DNA of 64,000 bases from AP-15 sp963797115 (GCA_963797115.1 CAWCOH010000003.1:157243-221242), one strand, 5' to 3'. Positions 37,297 to 46,371 are shown, counted from the first letter of the stretch. Notes: generated by a model from the sequence alone, not told the origin. Numbers and translations: made by a program.

Positions 37297-37692
37297 TTAT
37301 CTCTTCGTGCCGTCCTGGTTGAACTGCTTCGGATAGGCAATGATGTCTGCCCGTTGTTGCGGGTCATCCAATCCGTCCAACGCCATCTTTGTGCCGGGTA
37401 ACATCTTCTGCGGCCCAGCCAACCATCGATCCAGCGTAGCATCATCCCAAACCTTACCGGCGCTATGCCCGGAGACGAGCCCGGCGGAGTAGCTATAATG
37501 AGGCCAACTCCCCCAAACACGGCCAACAACGCCATTAAGCGGTGGTCCGACCACCGGCATCGCGTACGGCCCCGTCGCGTGGCAGAACGCGCACTGTTTA
37601 AACTCCTGCGCGCCAAGCGCGGGATCACCGCCAGCGTAAGCGGTGGCGGGCATGACAGCCCAGGCCACCAGAATGAACATGAGTCGTTTCAT
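37297..37692 (-). CDS. Class I cytochrome c
   Basis: A 131-residue exported monohaem cytochrome: signal peptide ending near AYAGGDPA, haem motif QCAFCHATG (Cys34-His38), VGPPLNGVVGRVWGS, and the Met ligand in PGTKMALDGL. It resembles mitochondrial-type/cytochrome c2 carriers. It would accept electrons in the periplasm, plausibly from the P460 proteins upstream. It is absent from the duplicated module at 55704-60975. Confidence 0.92.
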   Translation of the reverse strand: MKRLMFILVAWAVMPATAYAGGDPALGAQEFKQCAFCHATGPYAMPVVGPPLNGVVGRVWGSWPHYSYSAGLVSGHSAGKVWDDATLDRWLAGPQKMLPGTKMALDGLDDPQQRADIIAYPKQFNQDGTKR

Positions 37693-37909
37693 CGCATCCA
37701 GTGATTCAGGGGCGCTATTGCTCGGCCGTTGCGTTCAGTTTCAAGAAAATCCAGTAGCTCTCGGACCGGTTTATTGGCTCCTGTGTCGTTATCCTGACGA
37801 TCGAGGTTGTCGGCTCGTGACGTAGAGAGAAGACGACAGCAGCTTGAGCTACCGAAAGGGGTCCCATTGTCGGCATGACTTGCCCAAGATTGTTTTCTGA
37901 GGTGAGCAA

Positions 37910-38986
37910 TTACTCGTTGGTGAAACCCACGACCGGACAATTCACCAGAATTCCGGTCGTCCTGACCGGCCCTCCGCCGGGGCTTACCAACAAGCCTGTT
38001 TCGCTCTTGGCTGTAACGTCCTCACCGTCAGTGATAAGTTTTCGTTGATTCTTTTCGATAGCCTCTTTGGTCCACTCGGCGAGCTGAACATCCCACATCG
38101 GTGAATATCCCGCACTGATCTCCTTGAACTGCGCAAGGATGTCGAGTGAAGGGCCTTCGCCACTGAGCGCGCTGTTGAGCCCTTGGCGCTCAGGGTCGGT
38201 CCGGCCTGTCCTGCCATTTACGATCGTGTAGATGATCTCCGTCGCGCCGCTTTGGAGGATGTCGCTTTCGGCAGGCGCAAAGGTCGATGCCTCGAGCGTT
38301 GCTGATTCCTCGGAGTTGGCGTCGAAGCTGAGGTACCGCAAGTGCTTGCCGTCCGCAAATCCGAAGCGCAGCTTCAAGTCGACGGTGCCATTGTCAGGGC
38401 AGATGTTTGCCACCGAGTCGGTCACAACCGAGTAATCGGGATTGCCGCCGCAGAACGAGATTTTCTCTGGTCCGACGTTGAACGCGATCATGGGAGCGTT
38501 GAAAACAATGTCATTACGGTTTGCCACCCGAACCAACGGGCTGTAATGCGCATCCCCGACGGACCCGGCTCTCGCCAACCTAGGCGGGAAGAAGTTTGGC
38601 GCCTTTGCTGCCGTCAACGTTTGAACCGGTGAGAAATCAACCCGCCCCAATTTGAAGGTGAAGTTGTTGGACTCATCCATTTCCGCAGTGCGCGTACTCG
38701 CGAGGTCTTTTGCCTTACTGAGGCTCGGCGCCCATGTAAGGCCCATCTTCCTGGAAGTGTCGAAATCGCTTACGTCGGTGAGAACGAACCAAACAGTCTC
38801 TCCGGAGGAAAGGCGACCGCGATGAAGCGGCAATCTTACCACCTCTCTTGCAAGATCGACTTGGCCTGACGTGAGGAACAGCTTCGTGATGTTTGCCGCC
38901 GAACTCGCCTCCATCAGGAGAAAGGACACCGAAAGGGCCATCACCGGCTTGCAAACGTATCTTCCAAGAAGTTTACTTGATTTCAT
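37910..38986 (-). CDS. Exported protein of unknown function, P460-module member 1
   Basis: A 358-residue protein with a signal peptide (to about SSAA). ATG 38986 follows GGAGCGGTC. The body is mostly beta, with paired Cys in ISFCGGNPDYS and ANICPDNGT and a late ILVNCPVVGF; SPMWDVQLAEWTKEAIEKNQ lies near the C terminus. It resembles proteins annotated DUF7482, an assignment I cannot confirm. It lies 58 bp after P460-B1, in operon order, and is about 98% identical to 57201-58277. No haem motif. Confidence 0.75.
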   Translation of the reverse strand: MKSSKLLGRYVCKPVMALSVSFLLMEASSAANITKLFLTSGQVDLAREVVRLPLHRGRLSSGETVWFVLTDVSDFDTSRKMGLTWAPSLSKAKDLASTRTAEMDESNNFTFKLGRVDFSPVQTLTAAKAPNFFPPRLARAGSVGDAHYSPLVRVANRNDIVFNAPMIAFNVGPEKISFCGGNPDYSVVTDSVANICPDNGTVDLKLRFGFADGKHLRYLSFDANSEESATLEASTFAPAESDILQSGATEIIYTIVNGRTGRTDPERQGLNSALSGEGPSLDILAQFKEISAGYSPMWDVQLAEWTKEAIEKNQRKLITDGEDVTAKSETGLLVSPGGGPVRTTGILVNCPVVGFTNE

Positions 38987-39043
38987 GACCGCTCCTTGCG
39001 GGCCCTCATCGACAATCGGCCCGAACTCTTGGAGGTTTCGCAC

Positions 39044-39625
39044 CTATTTTTTCAATCCGGGATAGCCGGAGACATAGATCCAATCCGTCGCCTTGGCTGG
39101 GATGTGGCAACCCAGGCAATCAGTACGAAAGTCCTTCGAGGTAGTCTTGACCGGGTTGGCAGCATCGAACCAGGACCAGCCCCAGCCTTCGCCCCACAAC
39201 CTGTTGCCAGGATGGCTGTTTTTGCTATCCTTCACCATCACGAACCAGCCTTTCAATTCTTGCGCATGGCTCACAGTGCCTGTTGTCATTGGTACGGTGG
39301 CAGTCTCGTACACTTCTTTCACCAGCACCGTGCCGTGAGGAAAATGGCCGTCCCTACTGTAGGCGGCGACTGTTCCCGGCGACGCGTAGACGAGATGGAC
39401 TTCCTTTGAACCCTGGCCTTGATCGGCTGCTACTGCCCAGCTGCCCAAAAACTGGTAAACGGCGCGATAGTCTGCGGGTACGCGCAAATTGCCGTTCGCG
39501 TCGACCACCGCTTCCGTTTTCGGGTCATTGGTCGCCGCTGTTATGCCCGTCTGCCCATAAGCAGCCAGTGAAATCGCTAGCAATGACAACGAGCCTACGA
39601 CTGTGATTATTTTCCTGTCCATCAT
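39044..39625 (-). CDS. Cytochrome P460-family protein B1
   Basis: A 193-residue exported protein: signal peptide (1-24), then the P460 beta fold with VLVKEVYE (Lys103), WFVMVKDSK, GNRLWGEGWGWSWF and the haem motif CLGCH (170-174). In cytochromes P460 haem is bound through CxxCH and a Lys cross-link tunes it for hydroxylamine or NO oxidation; related c'-beta proteins lack the cross-link and bind NO. Whether Lys103 or another is the cross-linker is not visible. Paralogue at 56561 differs chiefly in residues 70-115. Confidence 0.88.
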   Translation of the reverse strand: MMDRKIITVVGSLSLLAISLAAYGQTGITAATNDPKTEAVVDANGNLRVPADYRAVYQFLGSWAVAADQGQGSKEVHLVYASPGTVAAYSRDGHFPHGTVLVKEVYETATVPMTTGTVSHAQELKGWFVMVKDSKNSHPGNRLWGEGWGWSWFDAANPVKTTSKDFRTDCLGCHIPAKATDWIYVSGYPGLKK

Positions 39626-39679
39626 GGCGATTGCTCCGAAGGCTTAGTGGGCGGCCGTTCCTTGAGGGCGGGCCAGTAA

Positions 39680-40108
39680 GTCATCACTCCCCGGCATAGT
39701 CGGGCTTGGAACCACTCATGTCACAGCCAGGAGCATCGTTCTTGTTGACGACATAAGCTTGTCGCCGGCCAAGCCGATGCTGACGGGATTCTTGCCACCC
39801 GAGGGGAATGGCGAGCCAGGCACCGGCTGAAGCGAGCTGTCGTCGAACATGTCAAAAATGGCGATCGAGTCTGAACCGCCATTGGTGACGAACAGTCGAT
39901 GGGCATCCGCCGACAGCATCGAGGTCGAACGGCCCAAAATGCGGCAGGACATGTTTGGTTGTGTATCCGGTGCCGTTGGTCTTGAACGGCGAACCCGGCA
40001 CGGCGACAGGTTTGCGGCGCCATCGTTTAGATAAGGCAGAACCGCATTGCCATTGGGAACTGAGTCATTCGTTACCACGTAGACCACGCCACCGCGAGTG
40101 GAGTGCAT
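39680..40108 (-). pseudogene. Lactonase/YncE-type beta-propeller remnant
   Basis: ATG 40108 gives MHSTRGGVVYVVTNDSVPNG. A frameshift follows; the ancestral frame reads VAVPGSPFKTNGTGYTTKHV, then the first frame resumes with HRLFVTNGGSDSIAIFDMFD and SLQPVPGSPFPSGGKNPVSI. Repeated PGSPF and FVTNGGS blades mark a propeller. Lies between P460-A1 and P460-B1; an N-terminal piece with the same first frameshift is at 56389. Confidence 0.7.
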
Positions 40109-40154
40109 TCTCTAATCCCTTCAGATCGGATCGACAATTCCGTCAATATCGGGT

Positions 40155-40793
40155 TCATCCCCCTTTGCCACCTGGGGGAGCGGGGACCTCGTCCAGTATG
40201 CGGTAGAACTGAGTCCAGACGTCGTCGCGCTTGGCGCTGGCGATATGACAAAATGCACATTCCGATTTCGCCCTCACCTTGGCCGTTAGAGCCTTTGGCT
40301 CGTGATGATTGAAATTGAAGTATCCCCAGCCGTCTGATTCGGCAAAGCGTTTGGTATCCTTGACGGTCACATCGGCGCCGTTGAAAGCGCCGGGGAAAAA
40401 ACCCCTCCCCGAAGGCTCTGTCCGCGAACCGTCCGGATTTTCTGCGGGTAGAGTGAGCTGCAGTTCCTTGACAAAGATTGTTCCCTCAGGAAACACGCCT
40501 GTTTTCTTATAGATCGCATACGATCCCGGCTCGATGTAGACATTGTGATATTCAGGAAAATTGGCGCGGCCATCATTGAGCGCGTTAGGGGTCAATGGCT
40601 CGCCGACAAAAATCCATTGACGCCAATTCGTCGGCAGCTTCAGGTCGCCGGAATCGGTATACTGCGGTAGTTGCCGTGACCTGGTAAGCGGATCGCCATT
40701 GTCGGGCGCCGGCGCCGACTGCGCGAGTGCCGCTGCCGCCAGGGTGGTGCCCGCCACAAATGCGAGTGCTATAGCCGGAGTTCTATGGGACAT
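40155..40793 (-). CDS. Cytochrome P460-family protein A1
   Basis: A 212-residue exported protein (signal peptide ending at ALAQ, residue 25). P460 features: WRQWIFVGEPLTPN, FPEYHNVYIEPGSYAIY, TIFVKELQL (Lys109), DGWGYFNFNHHEP and CAFCH (179-183). Predicted periplasmic haem protein acting on hydroxylamine, NO or a related small molecule. First gene of module 1, with promoter element copy 6 about 175 bp upstream. Its protein is identical to P460-A2 at 55704. Confidence 0.9.
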   Translation of the reverse strand: MSHRTPAIALAFVAGTTLAAAALAQSAPAPDNGDPLTRSRQLPQYTDSGDLKLPTNWRQWIFVGEPLTPNALNDGRANFPEYHNVYIEPGSYAIYKKTGVFPEGTIFVKELQLTLPAENPDGSRTEPSGRGFFPGAFNGADVTVKDTKRFAESDGWGYFNFNHHEPKALTAKVRAKSECAFCHIASAKRDDVWTQFYRILDEVPAPPGGKGG

Positions 40794-40960
40794 AACTTCC
40801 TCTCGAGGTTATCTTCCGTAAAAGAGCTCTCGCCCGCGCACTTCCTCAGGGGCAAGCGCTCGGACGCCGTTCCGAAGACGGCGCTCATGGTTTAACCGCC
40901 GCCAGTGCGCCGCGCCCTCAGCTTGCTTGACATTCGAAACCTTCTGGGGTTTGCCAACAC

Positions 40961-41030
40961 GGCAAATCTATGGAGCGCTCAGTCGTTAGTGAAATGCCGG
41001 TACGTTATCGCGCCAATAAGCTTCCGACAT
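40961..41030 (-). promoter_or_regulatory. LysR-type promoter element, copy 6 (towards P460-A1)
   Basis: Minus-strand order: TTATTGGCGCGATAA (41005-41019), GGCATTTCACTAACG, 17-18 bp spacer, CTCCATAGATTTGCC. Same sequence as copy 8. Confidence 0.78.
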
Positions 41031-41454
41031 CGCGCCTATCATGCGAGCGCGATAAGCAGCGGCAGCGGACTTGTCGTTGAACGAAGGACAGGCGCTTCGC
41101 ACGGCTGGACCGCATGGAGTACATGTTGATAGCCCCAGATACCGACTATCGCACTCACGATCACCCGCGCACATGACGGCCGCGCGCCAAGCGGCCGACG
41201 CGATTTTCCGGCCTAATATAAGGCCCCCGAACCCACGCGAATGGCACTGACGACCGCACCAGCCGCGCTAGACCAACGAGCGCGGCAGCCCGTGTCTTAC
41301 GCGCCGTCGAAGCGGCGCGACCGAACCTTCAACACATCGTCGTCGCCGCGGTTGCCGCGACAACGTCGGCGGCTCCTTCGATCCCGCCGTCGGACCTCAC
41401 GCAGATCAAAACCTGGCTCAAATATGCGATGACGATTGCCCAGGTGGCGCAGGT
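41031..41454. other. No assigned gene
   Basis: A plus-strand frame (about 41327-41494) reads HIVVAAVAATTSAAPSIPP, SDLTQIKTWLKYAMTIAQVA and ends DLERLL with TAG. It looks coding but has no start and no recognised family. Confidence 0.35.
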
Positions 41455-42190
41455 CTACAGCATCGCGATCCGCGACCTAGAACGCCTGCTGTAGCTCGCT
41501 GCTGCCGATGTCGGTGGCGGCACACATCGCGCGGCTTCATTCGCCGACCAGATCGGCTTTTCGGCCGATGTCAATTGGGAGCGGCTCGCGGGCATCACCG
41601 TCTTTCGACGCACATCCGTCCGCGCGGACGTAGATTCTGGAGACCGTGATGCCGCGCTGCTAGCTGGGCGGGTCTGGGGTGATAGTCCCCAGCCGCTCGC
41701 CGTCGACCACCGCCCGGATTGCGCTGGCCGCACTGCACGGTTCGAGTTCCCGGGCGGGCGCGGTCCCAAAGGCGCTAGACTAGCACCGGCTTCCATCGCC
41801 ATCTGCGTCGCGCAGGCGCCGACACTACCCGCCGCGCCGCGCACCAGGACCGCTTGTCCCAATTCGATCCGCGCGTGCTCGAACAGCATCTGCCACGCGG
41901 TGACGGCGACGACCGGAAGGCACGCCGCTCTAATGTAGTCGAGCGCGGCGGGCTTGGACGCGATCTGCCGGCCTCGACCAGCGCGCACTCGGCTTACCGC
42001 CGACGAACTGGTCGTTTGTCGCGCCGTATCTGGCGTCGCCGAGCGCGAACGCCTCGATGCCGGCGCCGAGAGCGGCCACTGTGCCGCTGACTTCGGAGCC
42101 GCGGGTCAAGGGAAGCGTTTGGCTGATCCGGCCTTCGCGCATCAACCGATCCCAGAATCCGACGTCCGCCGCCTTCACGTCGACTAGCAC
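41455..42190 (-). pseudogene. Third quinone oxidoreductase-like MDR, degraded
   Basis: Pieces in different frames: LVDVKAADVGFWDRLMREG, TRGSEVSGTVAALGAGIEAF, GATNDQFVGG, then QIASKPAALDYIRAACLPVV and LVRGAAGSVGACATQMAME (the nucleotide-binding motif). Several frameshifts; the C-terminal half after about 41770 is not collinear (it includes AVVDGERLGTITPDPP). No functional product expected. Confidence 0.7.
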
Positions 42191-42276
42191 TTTCCTGCCC
42201 CCGGCACCGGCCGGGGAATCTCGTCCAGCCGCATGCTATCGATGCCGGCGAACCCGTGAATTCAAATGGCTCTCAC

Positions 42277-43674
42277 TCATCGTCTCAGAGGAGGCACATT
42301 CGAGAAGAGCGGGCCGAGGCCCTCCGCCATTGTCGGATGTGCGATAACGGCATCGCGAAGCTTCGGATACGGCAGGTCTGCAAGCATCGCGGTTTGCACC
42401 ACTGTCATGACCTCACCGGCCTCGGCGCCGATCATCGTGAAGCCGAGAATGCGGTCGTCGCCCGCACTGACAAGAACTTTCATGAAGCCTTGCTTTTCGT
42501 CCGTCGTCGCCGTCCGGCGCACGGCCTTCATCGGCAGCTTCGCAACGCGCGCGGCCACACCCTGGCGCTTCGCTTCGGCCTCGTTCAATCCAACATGGGC
42601 GAGGGGCGGGTCCGTGAACATGCAGTACGGAACCAGCCGATCGCGCGTGCTGCGGTTGCCGCCGGCGAGATTGTCCCTGATGATGCGAAAGTCATCCTCG
42701 GATGCGTGCGTGAATTGTGGGCTGCCGGCGCATTCGCCGATAGCCCAGACATTGGGCGCCGTCGTCTCTAGCCGCTCATTGACGCGAATGTGCCCACGAG
42801 CGTCCAACTCGACGCCGGCCTCTTCGAGCCCGATGCCGGCGGTATTGGCAACGCGTCCTGCCGCGGCCAGGATATCGCTGCCTTCGATCTTTTGCTCACC
42901 GGAGGGCGTATGCACGGTAAGGCTAACCTCTTGTCCGGATCGGCCCTTCACATTGAGGGTTTCGGCCGCCACCAGAATTTGAATACCTTCGTCACTGAGA
43001 ATTCGCTGCATTTCGCCGGCGACATCGGGATCCTCGCGGGTCATCAGCTGCGGCCCGGTCTCGATAATCGTTACGCGGCTGCCGAAGCGGCGATAGGCCT
43101 GGGCCATTTCGAGACCGACATAGCCACCGCCGAGCACGACCAGATGTGACGGCAAGTCGAGCTCCAGCGCCTCGATATGGGTGAGCGGCCGGGCAGCCTC
43201 GAGGCTGGGAACGCTCGGAATTGCTGCGTGCGTACCGATATCGAGGAAAACCTGGTCACCCACCAGCACACGTGTGCCGCCGTCGTTGAGGCGTACTTCA
43301 AGCGTCTTCGGCGCCACAAAGCGCCCGGTCCCCATGATCAACTCGCCGCCGGTTGTCTGGTAGAGCTGTATATGCAGCGCAATCCCGTCCTCGACCATAT
43401 CGCGCTTACGCTGGCGGACCCTTGCCATGTCGGTCGTGATAAGACCGCTGATCATCGTACCGAACTGGGCGGCGTGACGCGCCAGATGCGCGACCTTCGC
43501 GCTCCAAATCTCGTTCTTGCTGGGGAGGCAGGCGACATTGCGACAGGAGCCCCCGATCCACTTCCGCTCGACCACGGCCGTCCGTCGCCCCGATCGCGCC
43601 ATATGCCAAGCCATCTTCTTGCCGCCCTCGCCACTGCCAAGGATTAAGACTTCGACCCGTTCCGGTTGAGACAT
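42277..43674 (-). CDS. Pyridine nucleotide-disulfide oxidoreductase (MerA/RclA-like flavoprotein)
   Basis: A 465-residue class I flavoprotein: FAD-binding ILGSGEGGKKMAWHMA (about 10-25), redox-active Cys pair in GGSCRNVACLPSK (about 42-54), NAD(P)-binding VVLGGGYVGLEMAQAYRRFG (about 170-190), and a C-terminal dimerisation domain with HPTMAEGLGPLF. The family usually has GCxPxK after the second Cys turn; here it is ACLPSK with CxxxxC spacing kept. It lacks mercury-specific C-terminal Cys. RclA-like copper/oxidant reductase is possible. Confidence 0.85.
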   Translation of the reverse strand: MSQPERVEVLILGSGEGGKKMAWHMARSGRRTAVVERKWIGGSCRNVACLPSKNEIWSAKVAHLARHAAQFGTMISGLITTDMARVRQRKRDMVEDGIALHIQLYQTTGGELIMGTGRFVAPKTLEVRLNDGGTRVLVGDQVFLDIGTHAAIPSVPSLEAARPLTHIEALELDLPSHLVVLGGGYVGLEMAQAYRRFGSRVTIIETGPQLMTREDPDVAGEMQRILSDEGIQILVAAETLNVKGRSGQEVSLTVHTPSGEQKIEGSDILAAAGRVANTAGIGLEEAGVELDARGHIRVNERLETTAPNVWAIGECAGSPQFTHASEDDFRIIRDNLAGGNRSTRDRLVPYCMFTDPPLAHVGLNEAEAKRQGVAARVAKLPMKAVRRTATTDEKQGFMKVLVSAGDDRILGFTMIGAEAGEVMTVVQTAMLADLPYPKLRDAVIAHPTMAEGLGPLFSNVPPLRR

Positions 43675-43676
43675 GA

Positions 43677-43864
43677 GCTTCCTCCGAGTGCGCCTCCATG
43701 GTCCTGAGCGCGGCGTCCGCCTCTGTCGACGGCTGCCGACGGCACCAACGCCGGCGATACCGCGCAATCTGCACCTCTGACAGACCGAGGTCGGCCAGCG
43801 TGGCGAGCGACGCAGCATCGATCGGCTGTCGAAGCGGCCGAGAGACCAGCTTTGTCCCACGCAT
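43677..43864 (-). CDS. Small helix-rich protein upstream of the flavoprotein
   Basis: ATG 43864 gives MRGTKLVSRPLRQPIDAASL, then TLADLGLSEVQIARYRRRW and an acidic tail. The core recurs at 54815-54964 (MADLGMSEAQIARYRR), which supports a real small family. No stop occurs before the flavoprotein start, so the frame overlaps it. Function not recognised; the SEAQIARYRR segment could be a DNA-binding helix. Confidence 0.45.
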
Positions 43865-44062
43865 CTCAGTCACCCGAACTTCAGGGCTCCCAATCTGGGT
43901 TGCTCCAATCGATCCGGAACTGTCCCGGGTCAAGGCGCCCTCCTTCGAAAGGCATTGGCACAGGTTGAGCCATCTCGCATCATCCAGCGAACAGACGCTT
44001 CCCTGCATATGTTATAGTGGCATTCGTCTTGAACCGGACGCGGCGGTAGAGCTCGCATGGCC

Positions 44063-44682
44063 CTACTGGGCAGCGGCGATCTGCTGGCGCATGACCGCCA
44101 GAATGGCCTGAGCGCGCCCACCGTTGCGCTCCACCACGCCTTCGAGTTGCGAGCGCCCGTTCGGCGCCATGCTGAGGCCGGCAATGATGACGTCGCTGAT
44201 CTTGTAGACGCCGTCGCGCACGGTGAGGTGCCAATCAATCCTGATCGGCTGAACCGGCGCGTGGAACGATCCGGAATCGCGAACGATTTCACTCGTAACG
44301 ATCACTCCGTCCGGCGCGAGCCGGCTGCCGGTCGCTTTGGGCCTATAGCCATTGCCGGCGTACTCCGACAATCGATCGGAATAGATGAGCACGACGTAAT
44401 CCCCGAACAGCGTCAGGAATTCTTGCCGCTCTAATGGGTCGAAGACCCACCAGAATCGGCCAAGAACAAAGCGGCCGAGGGGTCGAAGTCCTCGCGGAAC
44501 AATTCGTGAAATCGGCCGAGTCTCAGTTCGGGGGAGGCGATTGTGTTGACCATCTGGAGTTGGTAACCGAGATTGTTGACGAAGGCGGCCGGATCCATGC
44601 TGGCCTTTGCGGAACTGGTAAGCGTGGCTGCGCCGGCGATTAGGCCCAGAGCCCCGGCCAGGGCAGTACGTCGCAACATCAC
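44063..44682 (-). pseudogene. MlaC/Ttg2-family lipid-binding protein, frameshifted
   Basis: ATG 44682 opens with a signal peptide (MMLRRTALAGALGLIAGAAT) and VNNLGYQLQMVNTIASPELR. The frame is lost at about 44470; the family core continues in another frame (LGRFWWVFDPLERQEFLTLF, GDYVVLIYSDRLSEYAG, DWHLTVRDGVYKISDVIIAG) to 44063. MlaC-like proteins carry phospholipids, or in hopanoid clusters occur as HpnM. One missing base explains the break. Confidence 0.8.
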
Positions 44683-44748
44683 TGCACCTTTGATCGTTCT
44701 CGTGCGGGCGCGTCGGCGCTGCGGTACGGCAATGGCGCGGCCCGCGGG

Positions 44749-44960
44749 TTAGTGGGAAAGTCCCGAAATCGCGATGATCAGATCCGCCGCACGGATGCCG
44801 ACGCGCTCGATCCCGCGGCGTGGCCCCTCTTCGTCGGTTCTCGCCGCCACCACGAAGGCGCGGTCGGCAATCGCGTGTAGGCCCGGCACCGCCGCGCGCA
44901 GTTCATTCAGCGCTTCTTCATATGGCGTGTCGGCAATCGTCCTTTTCTTCGCATAGATTG
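44749..44960 (-). pseudogene. Unidentified C-terminal fragment
   Basis: A minus-strand frame without a start reads YAKKRTIADTPYEEALNELR, HAIADRAFVVAARTDEEG and ends AADLIIAISGLSH, stop. Composition is coding-like. I do not recognise the family. It lies between element copy 7 and the mlaC remnant, about 66 bp upstream of the latter. Confidence 0.4.
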
Positions 44961-45054
44961 TAGAGGTGTCCTGTGCTCCCGGCGGTAGCTGATGACGTCG
45001 GCCCTAAAGGCCAGAGCACCGTGCTCGGTGACGTTCGCTAACATCGTGCCAACA

Positions 45055-45125
45055 GGGCGAATCTATGCGGCGTGCAGCTGTTCGTGAAATACTGCTAAGT
45101 TATTGGGCTGATAAGTTTTCGACAT
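45055..45125 (-). promoter_or_regulatory. LysR-type promoter element, copy 7
   Basis: Minus strand: TTATCAGCCCAATAA (45100-45114), GTATTTCACGAAC, spacer, CCGCATAGATTCGCC. Immediately 3' of the intact LysR gene and pointing to the remnants at 44749-44960 and 44063-44682. Confidence 0.7.
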
Positions 45126-45133
45126 CGCGCTTG

Positions 45134-46066
45134 CTATACGACCGGATCAAGAAGCGGCGGTCGACCCTTGGCGAATTTCGCTGCAATTACGGATGTCCAG
45201 GAATAACGCCGCACCGCCTGCACGAAGGCAGCAACCGGTGCTGACCAGCGACGGCCGGCGACGGTGATCAGACAGACGTCGCGCTCGACCGAAGGCGACA
45301 CGACCGGACAACTGACGACACCCGGGTAGACGGCTGTATATTCGGGTAGGAAGCAGACCCCCATCCCGGCGGCGACCATCGTCAAAATCCAGTCTTCGCG
45401 CTCGCTCCGATACGATTTAACGAGATTTACGCCTTGCTTGTGGCACGTTTCGTCGAGAATACGGCAAAATTCGCAGTTGACCCTCGAAAGGCATAATTCT
45501 CCATCAAGCTCGGCCATAGACACCTCTTTCTTCGTGGCAAACGGATGGTCCGCGGAGCACGCAATAACAAATCGTTCTGAATAGAGTTTCGAAGCGTGAA
45601 GAGGCGCCGGAAAACTGTCAGGCCGCGCCATCAACGCCACATCCGTTTTGCCCTTCGCCAGCAGCTCGCAGAGCTCGTCCGGCACGGCCTCCAGCATCGT
45701 GATCTCGATCCCAGGATTGTCAGCCCTGAAGCGGTCCAAAAAGTTCACGAACGGTACCGGTGCGATCGTGCACATCGTACCGAGTGTGAGGCCCGCGCCC
45801 TCCAGCTTGAGGAAGCGGGTTGCCGTCTGTTTTACTTCGCCGGTTTGCTTGATGATGTCGGTCAGATGCGGTTCTATCAACCGCCCAAGCTCTGTCATGT
45901 GTGTGTTGTTCGGCTCGCGAGAGAAGAGCAAGCCGCCGAGCTCATCCTCCATTTTTCGGATCGCGCGCGTCAGGGCCGGCTGAGTAACGTGGCATGCCTC
46001 CGCTGCCTTGGTGAAGTTGAGTGTCTGGCTCATCGCGAGAAAATAGCGGATCTCCTGCATCTCCAT
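45134..46066 (-). CDS. LysR-family transcriptional regulator, intact
   Basis: A 310-residue LTTR from ATG 46066. Winged helix: MEMQEIRYFLAMSQTLNFTK...TQPALTRAIRKMEDELGG (1-45). Effector-binding domain from about 90: TLGTMCTIAPVPFVNFLDRF, DVALMARPD, SERFVIACSADHPFATK, MVAAGMGVCFLPEY. It is the only unbroken LysR in the window and ends 9 bp from promoter element 7, so it is the best candidate for the regulator of the nine elements. No operator is visible directly upstream of its own start. Confidence 0.93.
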   Translation of the reverse strand: MEMQEIRYFLAMSQTLNFTKAAEACHVTQPALTRAIRKMEDELGGLLFSREPNNTHMTELGRLIEPHLTDIIKQTGEVKQTATRFLKLEGAGLTLGTMCTIAPVPFVNFLDRFRADNPGIEITMLEAVPDELCELLAKGKTDVALMARPDSFPAPLHASKLYSERFVIACSADHPFATKKEVSMAELDGELCLSRVNCEFCRILDETCHKQGVNLVKSYRSEREDWILTMVAAGMGVCFLPEYTAVYPGVVSCPVVSPSVERDVCLITVAGRRWSAPVAAFVQAVRRYSWTSVIAAKFAKGRPPLLDPVV

Positions 46067-46127
46067 CCCAGTCACCTCTTGATCTTGGCACCGACCCAAC
46101 AGAGCGTGTCACCAGGGGCTGAACAGG

Positions 46128-46352
46128 CTATTTGCCAGTGCGCAAATAGAATGGCACGCCATCCCAGCGCCAATTGGCGACGTTCAGCTGGCAAGCAATG
46201 AATGTCTCGATCGTCGAGTCTGGGGCGACATCGGGCTCTTCTCGATAGGCGTTGGCCAGCTTGCCCAGCACGGTGCCCGCCGCGTACTGGCCGCGCACGG
46301 CATTCTGCAATGCCTCGGCCTCCGACATTGGGCGGATCCTGACGGCTCGCAT
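46128..46352 (-). pseudogene. zwf: zwf internal fragment (glucose-6-phosphate dehydrogenase)
   Basis: The frame reads AVRGQYAAGTVLGKLANAYR, EEPDVAPDSTIETFIACQL and NWRWDGVPFYLRTGK then TAG. This is the strongly conserved mid-C-terminal region of G6PD (RGQY, WRWxGVPFYLRTGK). Both ends of the gene are missing. Confidence 0.85.
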
Positions 46353-46371
46353 CGACCAAAAGTGTAGGTTT

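Larger units (their letters stand above)
39960..41072. repeat. Inverted duplication, left copy (partner 55428-56537)
   Basis: About 1.1 kb covering promoter element, P460-A and the start of the propeller remnant is nearly identical, base for base, to 55428-56537 in opposite orientation. I noticed one substitution (40143 region). Identity ends abruptly outside the promoter at 41072. Confidence 0.85.

Noticed and set aside
36924..37628. Long minus-strand frame overlapping cytochrome c and hemA1
   Set aside because: It is out of frame with both genes and has no start or motif of its own; only the part at 37088-37277 has coding-like composition.
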